Of a stretch of DNA of 64,000 nucleotides, positions 22,831-32,815 are shown one piece after another; the stretch's first letter is position 1, and every line of letters starts with the position of its first letter. The position numbers were made by a program, and so were the translations under genes. The stretch covers positions 62,001-126,000 of the forward strand of contig NZ_JACVPB010000004.1 of assembly GCF_018882085.1 (NCBI RefSeq), in the 5' to 3' direction. Below the pieces are notes generated by a model. The model made no database searches, had not been told where the DNA came from, and saw only the letters and a list, made by a program, of their open reading frames with translations. Source of the DNA: Polynucleobacter sp. AP-Reno-20A-A9 (GTDB lineage: Bacteria; Pseudomonadota; Gammaproteobacteria; Burkholderiales; Burkholderiaceae).

Positions 22831-23904
22831 TTAGTTAGCGCCTGTCCTAGGCGCAATTTTTCGTTGATATCGATCTACTGCTGACTCATGCTCTTTTAAG
22901 CTTTGAGAAAAGTGGCTACTGCCATCACCTTTTGCCACAAAAAATAAGGCCCCACTTTTAGCAGGATGTGCAGCCGCCAAAATAGACTCTTTGCTGGGCA
23001 TCGCGATGGGGCTGGGGGGTAGACCTTTATGCATATAGGTATTGTAGGCAGTGTCTTTGCGTAAATCTGCTTTCCGCAAATTTCCATCGAATTTAGGGCC
23101 TATTCCGTAGATTACCGTGGGGTCGGTTTGAAGGGGCATTCCATTGTTGAGACGGTTTTCAAATACAGCAGAAATCATATCCCGATCGCTTATACGACCA
23201 GTTTCCTTCTCAATAATTGAAGAAAGTATTAATAGCTCATATGGTGTTTTTAGGGGTAGTCCAGATGCTTTTTGGCCCCAAGCCTGGTTGAGTTGCTTTT
23301 GCATGGCCTGCGCCGATCTACGGTAGATATTTAAATCCAGTTCATCTGGATCAAATATATATGTATCAGGAAGAAAGAGGCCTTCATCGCTAGGGTAGCT
23401 AAGATTAAGAGCCTGTAGAAGCTCTTTATTACTCATCCCCTTTGTTTGATGGATGAGGGCTGGGTGCGCATCGATAACACTCCGCAATTGCCAAATAGTC
23501 ATGCCCGGAATAATTGCAATACTCTCCCTTACTCGATCACCACGAGCAATTTGCAGCAATATTTTGCCCAGACTTCCTCCAACTGGAAGCATATAGGTGC
23601 CTGGCTTTAGTTTTGATCCCACGAAAAGACTTCTAGCCCCAAGCTGTATGGTGAATTGATTAATTGATAAGCCTTGCTCACTCAACTGACCCGCAATACT
23701 AGAAAGGCTGGAATTTGGATTAATCTTCACTTTGTAAACGGGAGCGCTATCAACATTGGGAATATTGGGCACCGCTGGCAATAAGAAAATGCCGCCGTAA
23801 GTTAGTCCTAAAAATAGTGCTAAAAAGGTCAAACAATACTTTAGGCCTCGATCTTTTGAGTTTTTCTTAATAAATAGAGATCTGCTCTGAATTTTTCTGC
23901 TCAT
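22831..23904 (-). CDS. mltG: Endolytic murein transglycosylase
   Basis: A 357-residue inner-membrane YceG/MltG enzyme that cleaves nascent glycan strands. It has a cytoplasmic basic start, one membrane helix (CLTFLALFLGLTYGGIFLLP, about 24-43), a LysM-like segment, then the YceG catalytic domain with the Glu in LSSIIEKETG and the C-terminal NTYMHKGLPPSPIAMPS. It is the first gene of the mltG-tmk-holB-tatD operon and is divergent from ygfZ, with a shared promoter region of about 20 nt. Confidence 0.95.
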   Translation of the reverse strand: MSRKIQSRSLFIKKNSKDRGLKYCLTFLALFLGLTYGGIFLLPAVPNIPNVDSAPVYKVKINPNSSLSSIAGQLSEQGLSINQFTIQLGARSLFVGSKLKPGTYMLPVGGSLGKILLQIARGDRVRESIAIIPGMTIWQLRSVIDAHPALIHQTKGMSNKELLQALNLSYPSDEGLFLPDTYIFDPDELDLNIYRRSAQAMQKQLNQAWGQKASGLPLKTPYELLILSSIIEKETGRISDRDMISAVFENRLNNGMPLQTDPTVIYGIGPKFDGNLRKADLRKDTAYNTYMHKGLPPSPIAMPSKESILAAAHPAKSGALFFVAKGDGSSHFSQSLKEHESAVDRYQRKIAPRTGAN

Positions 23905-23924
23905 CAGGCTATGATAAAAGGGTC

Positions 23925-24932
23925 ATGATAAATACCCCCCAAATTGAGCAAAACTGGCTAAATAACCCCACTTCCCTACCCTGCAATTTGCCGCAGTGGG
24001 GATTAATCCTGGTTGAGGGAGCAGATGCTGCTAGTTTTTTACAAAATCAATTAACAAACTCGGTTTTAGGGCTGGCTCGCATTTTGCCTGGACATATCGC
24101 TAAGGGTTCGGCGGCTACTCGTTTAATAGGTTATTGCAGCCCAAAAGGGAGGCTGCTTGCAAGCGCCTGGCTTGGATTGTTTCCATCTAGCGAGGATGCC
24201 GAAGATCGCTTTGCTTTATTTATTTCAAAAGATATTGCCGCAAGTACTGCAAAACGTTTATCCATGTTTGTTTTACGCTCCAGGGTAAAAGTAATCGATG
24301 TTTCTGCTGATTGGACTGTTTCTGGACTTTACGGCTCTGAAGAGCAGATTGTTGATTTCAAGTTTGATCCGAGCGCCATCGCTTTACGTATGCCCGATGT
24401 TTACACAAATAATCGATCGGTTGCTCGTCTTTTATTGGCCACCCCAGTTGACAAGCAATCGAGCGCGCACGATTCGAACGATAAGCTTGAAGCATGGAAT
24501 GAGCTTGAGGTCTTAAGTGCTATCCCCAGAATTGTTCAAGCCACCCAAGAGCAATTTGTACCTCAAATGATTAATTTTGAATCTGTGGCTGGCGTTGATT
24601 TTAAAAAGGGATGCTATCCAGGCCAAGAAATCGTTGCGCGAAGTCAATACCGTGGCGCCATTAAACGCCGACTCCAAATCGCCCATCTACTCATCAATAC
24701 TCCAAATGAAGAATTAGCCGTACCGGGCGCTGAACTTTTCCACTCTAATGATCCCTCCCAGCCTGCGGGAATGGTGGTTTTATCATCACGCACCCCAGAG
24801 AACGGAGAGCGCATAGATCTACAAATCGAATGCAAGCTAGAAGCGCTTGAAATTGGGGAAATTCATCTCGGTAGCACCGAGGGACCTGTGTTAAAAATAG
24901 ATTTATTGCCCTACCCTTTGCTCGAAATTTAA
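23925..24932 (+). CDS. ygfZ: YgfZ folate-binding protein
   Basis: A 335-residue relative of the glycine cleavage T-protein that supports Fe-S cluster enzyme function with tetrahydrofolate. The diagnostic motif with the conserved Cys is KKGCYPGQEIVARSQYRG (about 226-243). The N-terminal segment GADAASFLQNQLTNSV is also typical. It is divergent from mltG and is followed 8 nt later by the NRDE gene. Confidence 0.93.
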   Translation: MINTPQIEQNWLNNPTSLPCNLPQWGLILVEGADAASFLQNQLTNSVLGLARILPGHIAKGSAATRLIGYCSPKGRLLASAWLGLFPSSEDAEDRFALFISKDIAASTAKRLSMFVLRSRVKVIDVSADWTVSGLYGSEEQIVDFKFDPSAIALRMPDVYTNNRSVARLLLATPVDKQSSAHDSNDKLEAWNELEVLSAIPRIVQATQEQFVPQMINFESVAGVDFKKGCYPGQEIVARSQYRGAIKRRLQIAHLLINTPNEELAVPGAELFHSNDPSQPAGMVVLSSRTPENGERIDLQIECKLEALEIGEIHLGSTEGPVLKIDLLPYPLLEI

Positions 24933-24940
24933 TACTTACT

Positions 24941-25798
24941 ATGTGTCTCATTCTCTTTGCCTGGAATTCTCATCCAGAATATTCCCTGGTAGTGGCTGCG
25001 AATCGTGATGAGTTTTATGAGCGCAACACCGATGGTGTCTCGTGGTGGTCTGAACATCCCCATGTTTTGGCGGGTAGAGATCGGGCTGATGTATTAGGCA
25101 GTCCTGGTACATGGCTTGGATTTACAAAGACTGGAAAATTCGCAGCCTTAACAAACGTTCGGGCACCTAGCGAAAAAAATCCCGATTCCAGAACGCGTGG
25201 CGAACTATCCTTGATGTATCTCACCGGCAATGAACGCCCCTCTGAATTTATTCAAGACAATGCAAAACGCTTTCATCAATACAACGGTTTCAATCTTTTA
25301 ATGGCGGATTTAAGCGACCCAGCCAGCGCAGAAATGCATTGGGTTAGCAACCGCATGATGATGGGGCAAAGCATTCGTCCGCGTAAAGTTTTTCCACGGC
25401 AAACTTTAGAGCCCGGGGTCTATGGCCTTTCTAATGCCATGTTGGATACACCGTGGCCCAAAGTAAACCATCGTGTAGCTGCGTTTGCACAGGCTTTGGC
25501 TATGGATCAAGGCCAACTCAAAAATGCGGATCCGTATTTAAAGCTATTGGCTGATACCCATCAAGCCAGTGATAACGAGCTTCCCAGCACAGGGGTTAGT
25601 CGCGAGTGGGAAAAGGCACTCTCCCCGGCATTTATTAAAACCCCCTCCTATGGAACGCGTTCAAGCACAGTTTTGAGGGTGCGGAAAGACGGTCAGTTTG
25701 AGATGGTAGAACGTCGCTTTGATGCCTCAGGAACTGTGGGTCATGACGTTGTAACAGGCGCTCTTAGCTCAGCATCGGATTCTAATTTATCCGTTTAG
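24941..25798 (+). CDS. NRDE/TANGO2 family protein
   Basis: A 285-residue protein whose start MCLILFAWNSHPEYSLVVAANRDEFYER contains the N-R-D-E signature with Cys2. This motif defines the transport-and-Golgi-organisation 2 family, also linked to heme handling in eukaryotes and some bacteria. Other family segments are GRDRADVLGSPGTWLG and FAALTNVRAP. It likely shares a transcript with ygfZ. The biochemical role in bacteria is unsettled. Confidence 0.88.
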   Translation: MCLILFAWNSHPEYSLVVAANRDEFYERNTDGVSWWSEHPHVLAGRDRADVLGSPGTWLGFTKTGKFAALTNVRAPSEKNPDSRTRGELSLMYLTGNERPSEFIQDNAKRFHQYNGFNLLMADLSDPASAEMHWVSNRMMMGQSIRPRKVFPRQTLEPGVYGLSNAMLDTPWPKVNHRVAAFAQALAMDQGQLKNADPYLKLLADTHQASDNELPSTGVSREWEKALSPAFIKTPSYGTRSSTVLRVRKDGQFEMVERRFDASGTVGHDVVTGALSSASDSNLSV

Positions 25799-25800
25799 CA

Positions 25801-26283
25801 TTATTCAGAGCGACCGTCATCATTCACAACCCGATCACCATCTGCATTCCGGGTTGCTAAACGCTTCAAATACTTGAAGGTGCCTGTAGACATGCAGCAA
25901 ATTTCACCTTGGTCGTTATAAAGCTTGGCTTCACAAAAGGCCATGGTAGCTGTTCTGCGAACAGTATCAGCCTTCACTCTTAATACACCTGTTGCGGCTT
26001 GCATAAAATTATTCTTCATTTCAATTGTCACCACACTCCGATCACCGGGATCACCAGAGCGTGCTGCAACAGCCATTGCCACATCCATCAGCGTTAACAA
26101 AACGCCTCCATGAGCAACTTCCCAGGTGTTGTTATGCTCAGGCTTAAGGGCAAGCAAAATCTCCCCCTTACCCATTTCGGCGCTTAAACAACGAACCCCC
26201 AAAAGCTTTAAAAAGGGAACGTTCAATTCTTCCCCTAAATGAGCCAATTGGGTCTGCGGATTAATTTGGACATGTTTATTCAT
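25801..26283 (-). CDS. PaaI-type hotdog-fold thioesterase
   Basis: A 160-residue single hotdog domain. The active-site region AHGGVLLTLMDVAMAVAAR has the HGG and Asp pattern of PaaI/YigI acyl-CoA thioesterases. The rest is the expected beta-sheet (VVTIEMKNNFMQAATGVLRV). The gene is convergent with the NRDE gene with a 2-nt gap. The acyl-CoA substrate is unknown. Confidence 0.85.
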   Translation of the reverse strand: MNKHVQINPQTQLAHLGEELNVPFLKLLGVRCLSAEMGKGEILLALKPEHNNTWEVAHGGVLLTLMDVAMAVAARSGDPGDRSVVTIEMKNNFMQAATGVLRVKADTVRRTATMAFCEAKLYNDQGEICCMSTGTFKYLKRLATRNADGDRVVNDDGRSE

Positions 26284-26337
26284 AATTCAATTTTAGAGGC
26301 ATGTACGTGATTTAGTAAATCCACCTAGAATAGCCCT

Positions 26338-27804
26338 ATGGCCTTTTCTTTACGCGGCGATGATGCCTGCCAAGCAACCCTCCCAACTCCTATACCCAAT
26401 CCATACTGGGTTGCATTTTCACCTTCCTCGGCCAAATTGGTGGGGATTGATCTGGATGCCAATAATCTACCGGCAGACAAGACATGGCTAGAGGTATTGT
26501 CTGGAAATCAGCTCCACACAGCTTGCCATCAATTTCCAAATCCCATATCTACAGCCTATAGCGGACATCAATTTGGTGTATGGGCTGGTCAACTAGGTGA
26601 CGGACGCGCAATATTGTTGGGTGATATTGCTGGGCAAGAATTACAACTCAAAGGTGCCGGTAAAACGCGATTTTCTCGCATGGGTGATGGGCGAGCTGTA
26701 CTGCGATCATCTATTAGAGAATTTTTGTGTAGCGAGGCAATGCATGCACTTGGTATTCCAACTACGAGAGCGCTATCGATTGTTGGCTCGGATTTGCCCA
26801 TAAGAAGAGAAACTATGGAAACTGCAGCAGTATGTGCTCGATTGGCGCCAAGTTTTATACGGGTGGGCCACTTTGAGCATTACGCCTCACTCCAAAGCCA
26901 TGCAAGGCTAAAAGAGCTCGCTGATTCCCTGATGGAAATTCATTACCCAGAATCTTTACAGGCTGATGAACCCTACTTAGATCTTTTCAAAAGAATTTGC
27001 AAACGTAATGCGAAATTAGTAGCTCAATGGCAGTCTGTTGGCTTTTGTCATGGCGTTCTCAATAGCGACAATATTAGTGTACTTGGATTAACTATTGACT
27101 ATGGCCCCTTTGGATTTTTAGATCAATTTCAGATTGATCATATTTGCAATCATAGCGATCAAAGCGGTCGTTATGCTTATCATCGTCAACCGCAAATTAT
27201 GCATTGGAATATGGCATGTTTAGCTAGCTCGATGATTCCACTACTTGAGCTTCGTCACAGCGAAAAAGAAGCGCAAGATCTATTGCGTTTAGCTCTTGAA
27301 GAGTTCCCGATAACTTATGCACAAACATGGCAATCTTTATTTCGCAAGAAATTGGGCTTCTCAGCAGAAAAAGATGGAGATGTTGCCTTGATTGAGAGGC
27401 TGATACAGGCTATGCATGATTCAAAGGTGGACTTCACGAGCTTCTTTCGCAATCTTGGAAAGCTCAACTCAAAGCTGCCTATATCGACGTTTTCATCAAG
27501 AGATGATTTTATTGACCGTGAAGCAATTGATATCTGGCTTACTGATTATGTTGCTCGCTTGCAGAATGAATCTAGCATTGACTCGGAGCGCCAGCTAGCA
27601 ATGAATCAAGCAAATCCTAAATACATACTTCGGAATCATCTCGCACAGTTTGCTATTGAACAGGCACAGAAGAAGGATTTTTCAGAAGTTTCAAAACTGC
27701 TCGAAATTTTAAGCAGGCCCTTTGATGAGCAGTCAGAATATGACGCTTATTCACTGGCACCGCCCCCCAACTTGAATGCAGTCGAAGTCAGCTGTTCATC
27801 ATAA
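26338..27804 (+). CDS. selO: Protein adenylyltransferase SelO
   Basis: A 488-residue pseudokinase-fold AMP transferase (SelO/YdiU/UPF0061). It has [59 protein letters not shown], and [20 protein letters not shown], which carries the inverted-ATP-binding and metal residues. The C-terminus ends in SCSS, the conserved position where some SelO proteins carry selenocysteine and others cysteine. AMPylation of redox-linked proteins is known for the family. msrB follows, which fits a redox theme. Confidence 0.95.
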   Translation: MAFSLRGDDACQATLPTPIPNPYWVAFSPSSAKLVGIDLDANNLPADKTWLEVLSGNQLHTACHQFPNPISTAYSGHQFGVWAGQLGDGRAILLGDIAGQELQLKGAGKTRFSRMGDGRAVLRSSIREFLCSEAMHALGIPTTRALSIVGSDLPIRRETMETAAVCARLAPSFIRVGHFEHYASLQSHARLKELADSLMEIHYPESLQADEPYLDLFKRICKRNAKLVAQWQSVGFCHGVLNSDNISVLGLTIDYGPFGFLDQFQIDHICNHSDQSGRYAYHRQPQIMHWNMACLASSMIPLLELRHSEKEAQDLLRLALEEFPITYAQTWQSLFRKKLGFSAEKDGDVALIERLIQAMHDSKVDFTSFFRNLGKLNSKLPISTFSSRDDFIDREAIDIWLTDYVARLQNESSIDSERQLAMNQANPKYILRNHLAQFAIEQAQKKDFSEVSKLLEILSRPFDEQSEYDAYSLAPPPNLNAVEVSCSS

Positions 27805-27833
27805 ATGCAAGTAAATATATTTTCGGAGTCAAC

Positions 27834-28244
27834 ATGAAAAAAACGGATCAAGAATATAAGCAATTGTTAAGTGATATTGAATATCGAGTCACTAGAGAGT
27901 CTGCTACTGAACGCCCTTTTACTGGCAAATATTGGGATCACTGGGACAAGGGTCGCTATCAATGTGTTTGCTGTGGCACACCACTCTTTTTATCGGAGTC
28001 CAAGTTTGATGCTGGTTGCGGTTGGCCGAGCTACAACGCGCCAGAAGTTCCAAACTCAATTAAGGAAATTCGAGATACCACTCACGGCATGATTCGTACC
28101 GAAGTCCGCTGTGCAAACTGCGATGCCCATTTAGGGCATGTATTTGAAGATGGTCCAATGCCAACCGGTTTGCGGTACTGCATTAACTCCGCATCCCTGA
28201 GTTTTGAGCCAGGTATGAACGCTATACCTACAAAAACTGAGTAA
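27834..28244 (+). CDS. msrB: Peptide methionine-(R)-S-oxide reductase
   Basis: A 136-residue MsrB that reduces methionine-R-sulfoxide in proteins. The zinc site has two CxxC pairs, CVCCG and CANC. The catalytic Cys is in [10 protein letters not shown] near the C-terminus. GCGWPSY and [10 protein letters not shown] are also characteristic. It follows selO, probably in one unit with yciB. Confidence 0.96.
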   Translation: MKKTDQEYKQLLSDIEYRVTRESATERPFTGKYWDHWDKGRYQCVCCGTPLFLSESKFDAGCGWPSYNAPEVPNSIKEIRDTTHGMIRTEVRCANCDAHLGHVFEDGPMPTGLRYCINSASLSFEPGMNAIPTKTE

Positions 28245-28270
28245 CCGGTAAATAGCTGGATAATCTCGTT

Positions 28271-28819
28271 ATGAAATTTTTATTCGATCTATTCCCCATC
28301 ATTCTCTTTTTTGTTGCCTTTAAGCTTGGTGACATATACACGGCGACCATCGTAGCCATGGTTGCTACTATCGGACAGATTCTTTGGGTCTATTACCGTC
28401 ATCGCAAGATCGATGCTATGCAATGGGTAAGCCTGGTCATGATTGTTGTTTTTGGTAGCCTAACGATCTTCTTGCATGACAAAACATTTATTCAACTAAA
28501 GCCGACAGCTCTTTATTGGCTCTTTTCTGGAGCCCTATTCATCAGTGCTCAATTTTTTCAAAAGAATTGGATACAGGTTTTGATGGGAAAACAGGTGACG
28601 CTCAAAGCAGGATCTGCGCATTCGGTTTGGCATAGACTTAATATGGCGTGGGCTATTTTCTTCCTCATCATGGGCGCACTCAATCTTTATATTGCTTTTG
28701 AGTACTCAGAAGAAACTTGGGTTAACTTTAAATTATTCGGTAGCACTGGCCTTCTATTAGCTTTTGTCATCCTTCAAGGAGTATGGCTCTCCAAACATAT
28801 GGAGCACCCCAGCGAATGA
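28271..28819 (+). CDS. yciB: Inner membrane-spanning protein YciB (septation protein A family)
   Basis: A 182-residue protein with about five membrane helices. Family segments include KFLFDLFPIILFFVAFK at the start, KPTALYWLFSGALF, and HRLNMAWAIFFLIMGALNLY. YciB/IspA proteins affect cell envelope synthesis and septation in enterobacteria. The stop overlaps the bolA start (ATGA), so the two are translationally coupled. Confidence 0.93.
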   Translation: MKFLFDLFPIILFFVAFKLGDIYTATIVAMVATIGQILWVYYRHRKIDAMQWVSLVMIVVFGSLTIFLHDKTFIQLKPTALYWLFSGALFISAQFFQKNWIQVLMGKQVTLKAGSAHSVWHRLNMAWAIFFLIMGALNLYIAFEYSEETWVNFKLFGSTGLLLAFVILQGVWLSKHMEHPSE

Positions 28820-29100
28820 ACATTAACCAACAACGCATTGCCGCTTTCGATGCAGATCTGCGCAAGGCTTTTCAGGTTCAAGTCTTAAAGATTGAAGATG
28901 AAAGTCATCTTCATGCTGGACATGCAGGCGCAGCTAGTGGCGGCGGTCATTTTCGACTGGAAATCATTGCTCCAGAGTTTCGAGGTTTGGGTCTGGTTGC
29001 CCGCCACAGGGCTATTTACGCAGCCTTGAATCGCCATATACCCAAGGAAATTCATGCTTTGACCATTACCGCTCTAGCCCCAGACGAAGTTGCCATCTAG
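28816..29100 (+). CDS. BolA family protein
   Basis: A 94-residue BolA-like protein. The conserved segment is DESHLHAGHAGAASGGGHFRLEI, followed by GLGLVARHRAIYAAL and IPKEIHALTITA. The family acts with monothiol glutaredoxins in Fe-S trafficking or regulation. The ATG at 28816 is chosen because it gives the expected N-terminus and overlaps the yciB stop. A longer in-frame reading from 28783 would run through yciB. Confidence 0.92.
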   Translation: MNINQQRIAAFDADLRKAFQVQVLKIEDESHLHAGHAGAASGGGHFRLEIIAPEFRGLGLVARHRAIYAALNRHIPKEIHALTITALAPDEVAI

Positions 29101-29147
29101 AGCTACTTTAGAATAACTCTATCCCCTTTTATTTAATTACCAAAATC

Positions 29148-29942
29148 ATGTTCAATAAACGTCAATTACTCTCAATCAGCCTTCTTGGCGCCGCTCTTTT
29201 TTCCGCTAATGCAATTGCACAAAATGCAGTCATTGTGAATGGCAAAGCGATTCCTAAGGCTCAATTAGATAAGCTGGTGCAACGTTCAGGTCAGCCCGAC
29301 AACCCACAAGTGCGCGATCAAGCTCGTGAGATGTTAGTCACGCGTGAATTGGTTTTGCAGGAAGCGGACAAGCGTGGCGTCATTCAGAATGAAATGGTAC
29401 GTGAGCAATTAGAGCAAGCGCGCATGGGAGTTTTAGTAGGCGCCGTATTCGAGGATTATGTTGAGAAGGAAGGTGTTGCTGAAGCTGATCTGAAGGCTGC
29501 TTATGAATCAGCAAAGGCGCAATACACTGGCAAGGAATATCACGTAGAACATATCTTGGTGGAAAAAGAGGCGGATGCCAAAGTAATTACTGCGCAGCTT
29601 AAGGCCGGTGCTAATTTTGAAGATATCGCCAAGGCAAAGTCACTCGATCCAGGTTCAGCTAAAAATGGTGGCGATCTTGGATGGGTCAGCGATAAAGCAT
29701 TGGTACCAGAGTTTTCTAAAGCAATGGTTCAGCTCAAAAATGGCCAAATTACTGATAAGCCTGTGAAATCACAGTTTGGTTGGCACATTATCAAGGTGAT
29801 CGATTCTCGTGATATTCAGGCCCCAAGCTTTGAAGAAATGAAGGCTCAATTGAAACAGATGATCATCTCTGATAAGAACTGGCAAAAAGCTAAATTCTCA
29901 GAAATGATGCAGAAACTGCGCGCTAAAGCAAAGATTCAATAA
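29148..29942 (+). CDS. Periplasmic parvulin-type peptidyl-prolyl isomerase
   Basis: A 264-residue exported PPIase with a signal peptide (QLLSISLLGAALFSANAIAQ, cleavage near 24). A SurA/PrsA-like helical N-domain follows. The parvulin domain covers about 130-222, with HVEHILVEKE, DPGSAKNGGDLGWV and FGWHIIKV. It likely assists folding of outer-membrane or periplasmic proteins. It follows bolA, as in other betaproteobacteria. Confidence 0.93.
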   Translation: MFNKRQLLSISLLGAALFSANAIAQNAVIVNGKAIPKAQLDKLVQRSGQPDNPQVRDQAREMLVTRELVLQEADKRGVIQNEMVREQLEQARMGVLVGAVFEDYVEKEGVAEADLKAAYESAKAQYTGKEYHVEHILVEKEADAKVITAQLKAGANFEDIAKAKSLDPGSAKNGGDLGWVSDKALVPEFSKAMVQLKNGQITDKPVKSQFGWHIIKVIDSRDIQAPSFEEMKAQLKQMIISDKNWQKAKFSEMMQKLRAKAKIQ

Positions 29943-29955
29943 AAGTTAAATCGTT

Positions 29956-31113
29956 TTATCTGGCGGGGTAACGTCGTGGTCTGAGTTTTTGGATTGCCAT
30001 ACCCGCCAATCCGCATGCAAATGCGGACATTACGAACACATCTCTTGGTTGAGATGCCTCCCATATCCAGCCAGCACACAACCCCCCGAGAGATCCGCCT
30101 AGGCCATATGAAATGGTGGCCATCAAAGCCTGGCCTCTAGCCTGTACCGGTCCCGTGAACCAGCGTTGCAGCATTTTGTTAGCTGCGCTATGGTGCGCGG
30201 CGAAAGTGCCAGCATGCATTAATTGCGCCACAATCAAAACAGAAGTAATTGGGAGGAAGGCTATTAAGGCAAATCTGACAACGCCAATTCCAAAAGCAGC
30301 CTGCAGGATTACCTCGGCATCTAATCTGCTCAATACCTTGCTTTGAAAGTAAAAGAAAACCACTTCAGCAAAAACACCTAGAGCCCAAAAGAGACCAATT
30401 TGAAATTTATTGTAGCCAAGGTTTGAAAGGTAAAGAGAATAGAAGACATAAAGAGCCGCGTGCGCAAAGATCATAAAAAATCCCGACACCAAAAACCACC
30501 GAACGTCTGGGTTAAAGAGGACTACCAATAACTCCCCTTTTACCATTTTGCGACGATCCATTTTGGGCTCGCGCAGACAAAAAGTGATTAAGGCTAGAGC
30601 AAGCAAAACAACGGTGCCTACAATTGGATAAAGCCCAATACTCATGCGCTGAAATAGTTCACCTGCAGCAAGGACCATGGCAATAAAGCCGATAGAACCC
30701 CACAGACGCAAACGTCCATAACGTTTGTCAAAGGAATTGTCTTTGTATAGGGCATGAATAGTGGCTGACTCACCAAGTGGCATCAAGCTGCTCAAAATGG
30801 TGTGTAAAACAAACATCCAAATAAAAAACCCGATATAGCTATGCAAGAAATTGATGCATAAGAAAACAACCGCCGCAAGACATGCGCAGAATCGAATAAT
30901 GCTAATGCGATTAGAAAGGTAGTCTGATAACCAACCCCAAGAAAATGGGCCAACAATGCGAGTGATCTGCAGCATAGACATCAATGCAGCAATTTCTATA
31001 ACACTGAAGCCTCTCTCCAAAAAGAACAGGCTAGCGTATGGAGAGACCAATCCAACATAAGCGAAATATAAAAAGAAAAAGGACCCGAAGGCCCAGCGAA
31101 GCGAAGGTGTCAT
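29956..31113 (-). CDS. MFS transporter (HcaT/nucleoside-permease-like)
   Basis: A 385-residue protein with about 12 membrane helices. It has the MFS_1-like/PUCC pattern seen in the 3-phenylpropionate permease HcaT group: a start SLRWAFGSFFFLYFAYVGLVSPYASLFF, a loop GRLRLWGSIGFIAMV, and a final SYGLGGSLGGLCAGW. The substrate is unknown. It is convergent with the ppiase gene and lies 12 nt after aroC on the same strand. Confidence 0.85.
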   Translation of the reverse strand: MTPSLRWAFGSFFFLYFAYVGLVSPYASLFFLERGFSVIEIAALMSMLQITRIVGPFSWGWLSDYLSNRISIIRFCACLAAVVFLCINFLHSYIGFFIWMFVLHTILSSLMPLGESATIHALYKDNSFDKRYGRLRLWGSIGFIAMVLAAGELFQRMSIGLYPIVGTVVLLALALITFCLREPKMDRRKMVKGELLVVLFNPDVRWFLVSGFFMIFAHAALYVFYSLYLSNLGYNKFQIGLFWALGVFAEVVFFYFQSKVLSRLDAEVILQAAFGIGVVRFALIAFLPITSVLIVAQLMHAGTFAAHHSAANKMLQRWFTGPVQARGQALMATISYGLGGSLGGLCAGWIWEASQPRDVFVMSAFACGLAGMAIQKLRPRRYPAR

Positions 31114-31125
31114 CTAGTAAGCCAA

Positions 31126-32238
31126 TTAGTCGCGAAATGAGCCGGGTTGTGAGGCAGGAATAGATGCAACTTCTGAAACATCGGCACACTGGGCACGATG
31201 GCGAAGAGCGTGATCCATTAATACAAGCGCCAACATTGCTTCAGCAATTGGTGTTGCGCGAATGCCAACACAAGGATCATGTCTGCCCTTAGTCTGTACT
31301 GTAATCGGCTTTCCATCTAAATCAATGGACTGCTTCGGACTCATGATGCTTGAAGTTGGTTTGATTGCGATGGAAATACGCAAATCCTGGCCGCTACTGA
31401 TACCGCCTAAAGTGCCGCCTGAATTATTAGTCGCAAAGCCATCAGGATGAAGTTCATCCCCATGCTCGCTACCGCGTTGAGCTACTGACTTAAAGCCAGC
31501 ACCAATCTCAACACCTTTCACTGCATTGATGCCCATCATGGCGTGTGCAATATCAGCATCCAATTTATCAAACAAAGGCTCTCCCAAGCCCGCTGGAACA
31601 TTGCGAGCTCGAACTTCGATACGTGCACCGCAGGAGTCCCCTGCTTTGCGCAGCTCATCCATATAGCCCTCAAGCTGAGTGATGATTTCAGAATTAGCTG
31701 CAAAAAATGGGTTCTGATCAATCTGAGTGGCATCTTTAAAAGGAATTTCAAGTTCACCCAATTGACTCATATAGCCATAGAACTCAGTGCCATATTTCTC
31801 ATGCATCCATTTTTTTGCAATCGCTGCCGCTGCAACAACGGGCGCTGTTAAGCGAGCCGATGAACGACCACCACCACGTGGATCACGAATCCCATATTTA
31901 TTTTGATACGCATAATCTGCATGGCCAGGCCTGAAGGTCTGCAAAATGTCGCCATAGTCTTGACTGCGTTGGTCTGTATTGCGAATCAATAGCGCAATTG
32001 GCGTACCTGTTGTCTTGCCCTCAAATACACCAGATAGGATCTCAACCTTATCTTCTTCTTTGCGCTGGGTAACGTGCCTTGACGTACCTGGCTTGCGGCG
32101 ATCCAAGTCCCGCTGTATGTCCACCTCGGAAAGACTCATTCCCGGCGGGCAACCATCAACAACAGCTCCGATTGCGGGACCGTGGGATTCACCAAAAGTG
32201 GTGACAGTAAAAAGAAGACCTAAAGTATTTCCAGACAT
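31126..32238 (-). CDS. aroC: Chorismate synthase
   Basis: A 370-residue enzyme of the last shikimate step, converting EPSP to chorismate with reduced FMN. Signatures are [19 protein letters not shown] at the start, [14 protein letters not shown], and the C-terminal [18 protein letters not shown]. The length is usual for beta- and gammaproteobacteria. Confidence 0.98.
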   Translation of the reverse strand: MSGNTLGLLFTVTTFGESHGPAIGAVVDGCPPGMSLSEVDIQRDLDRRKPGTSRHVTQRKEEDKVEILSGVFEGKTTGTPIALLIRNTDQRSQDYGDILQTFRPGHADYAYQNKYGIRDPRGGGRSSARLTAPVVAAAAIAKKWMHEKYGTEFYGYMSQLGELEIPFKDATQIDQNPFFAANSEIITQLEGYMDELRKAGDSCGARIEVRARNVPAGLGEPLFDKLDADIAHAMMGINAVKGVEIGAGFKSVAQRGSEHGDELHPDGFATNNSGGTLGGISSGQDLRISIAIKPTSSIMSPKQSIDLDGKPITVQTKGRHDPCVGIRATPIAEAMLALVLMDHALRHRAQCADVSEVASIPASQPGSFRD

Positions 32239-32281
32239 ACCGTCATTATGTCATTTGTCGGAAAATGATGGTTAGAAGCGC

Positions 32282-32737
32282 TTAGGAAGCTGCTTTTTCA
32301 GTATCTTCCGGCCAATCACGAATATAGGCCTTGAGCATCGTATTTTCGAAGTCTTGAGCTTCCACCACTGATTTTGCTACGTCGTAGAAAGAAATAACGC
32401 CCATCAACATCTTTTGGTCGACTACAGGCAAATAGCGGGCGTGGTCCACCAACATCATGCGACGGACTTCATCAATCTCGGTTTCCATATTGCATGTCAA
32501 GGGCATTTGATTCATTACGGAACTCACTTGTAGACCTTCAAGCTTTCCGTGATGCTTAGCTAAAGCGGCAATAACTTCTCGAAAAGTCAGAATACCAACT
32601 AGCTTGTCATATTCCATTACGACTAAAGAACCAATATCGTGCTCGCTCATTACTAGCACTGCTGTTTGCAGAGCTGTATCAGGGGCAACTGTAAAAAGGG
32701 TGCTTCCCTTGACGCGTAATATGTCACGTACTTTCAT
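32282..32737 (-). CDS. CBS-domain protein
   Basis: A 151-residue protein made of a tandem CBS pair (Bateman module, about 5-58 and 70-125), with MSEHDIGSLVVMEYDKLVGI and VDHARYLPVVDQKMLMGVIS as the two halves. Such modules bind adenine nucleotides and regulate partners. The start at 32737 is chosen because MKVRDIL is the usual beginning and a GGAG lies just upstream. A 15-codon longer reading to 32782 has no binding site. Confidence 0.88.
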   Translation of the reverse strand: MKVRDILRVKGSTLFTVAPDTALQTAVLVMSEHDIGSLVVMEYDKLVGILTFREVIAALAKHHGKLEGLQVSSVMNQMPLTCNMETEIDEVRRMMLVDHARYLPVVDQKMLMGVISFYDVAKSVVEAQDFENTMLKAYIRDWPEDTEKAAS

Positions 32738-32815
32738 TTGGTCTCCAAAAACAATGTATTTATAACCCCAATATAGACTCAAGGCCTCTTTGAATCAAGA
32801 GCCTAGGCATACCTT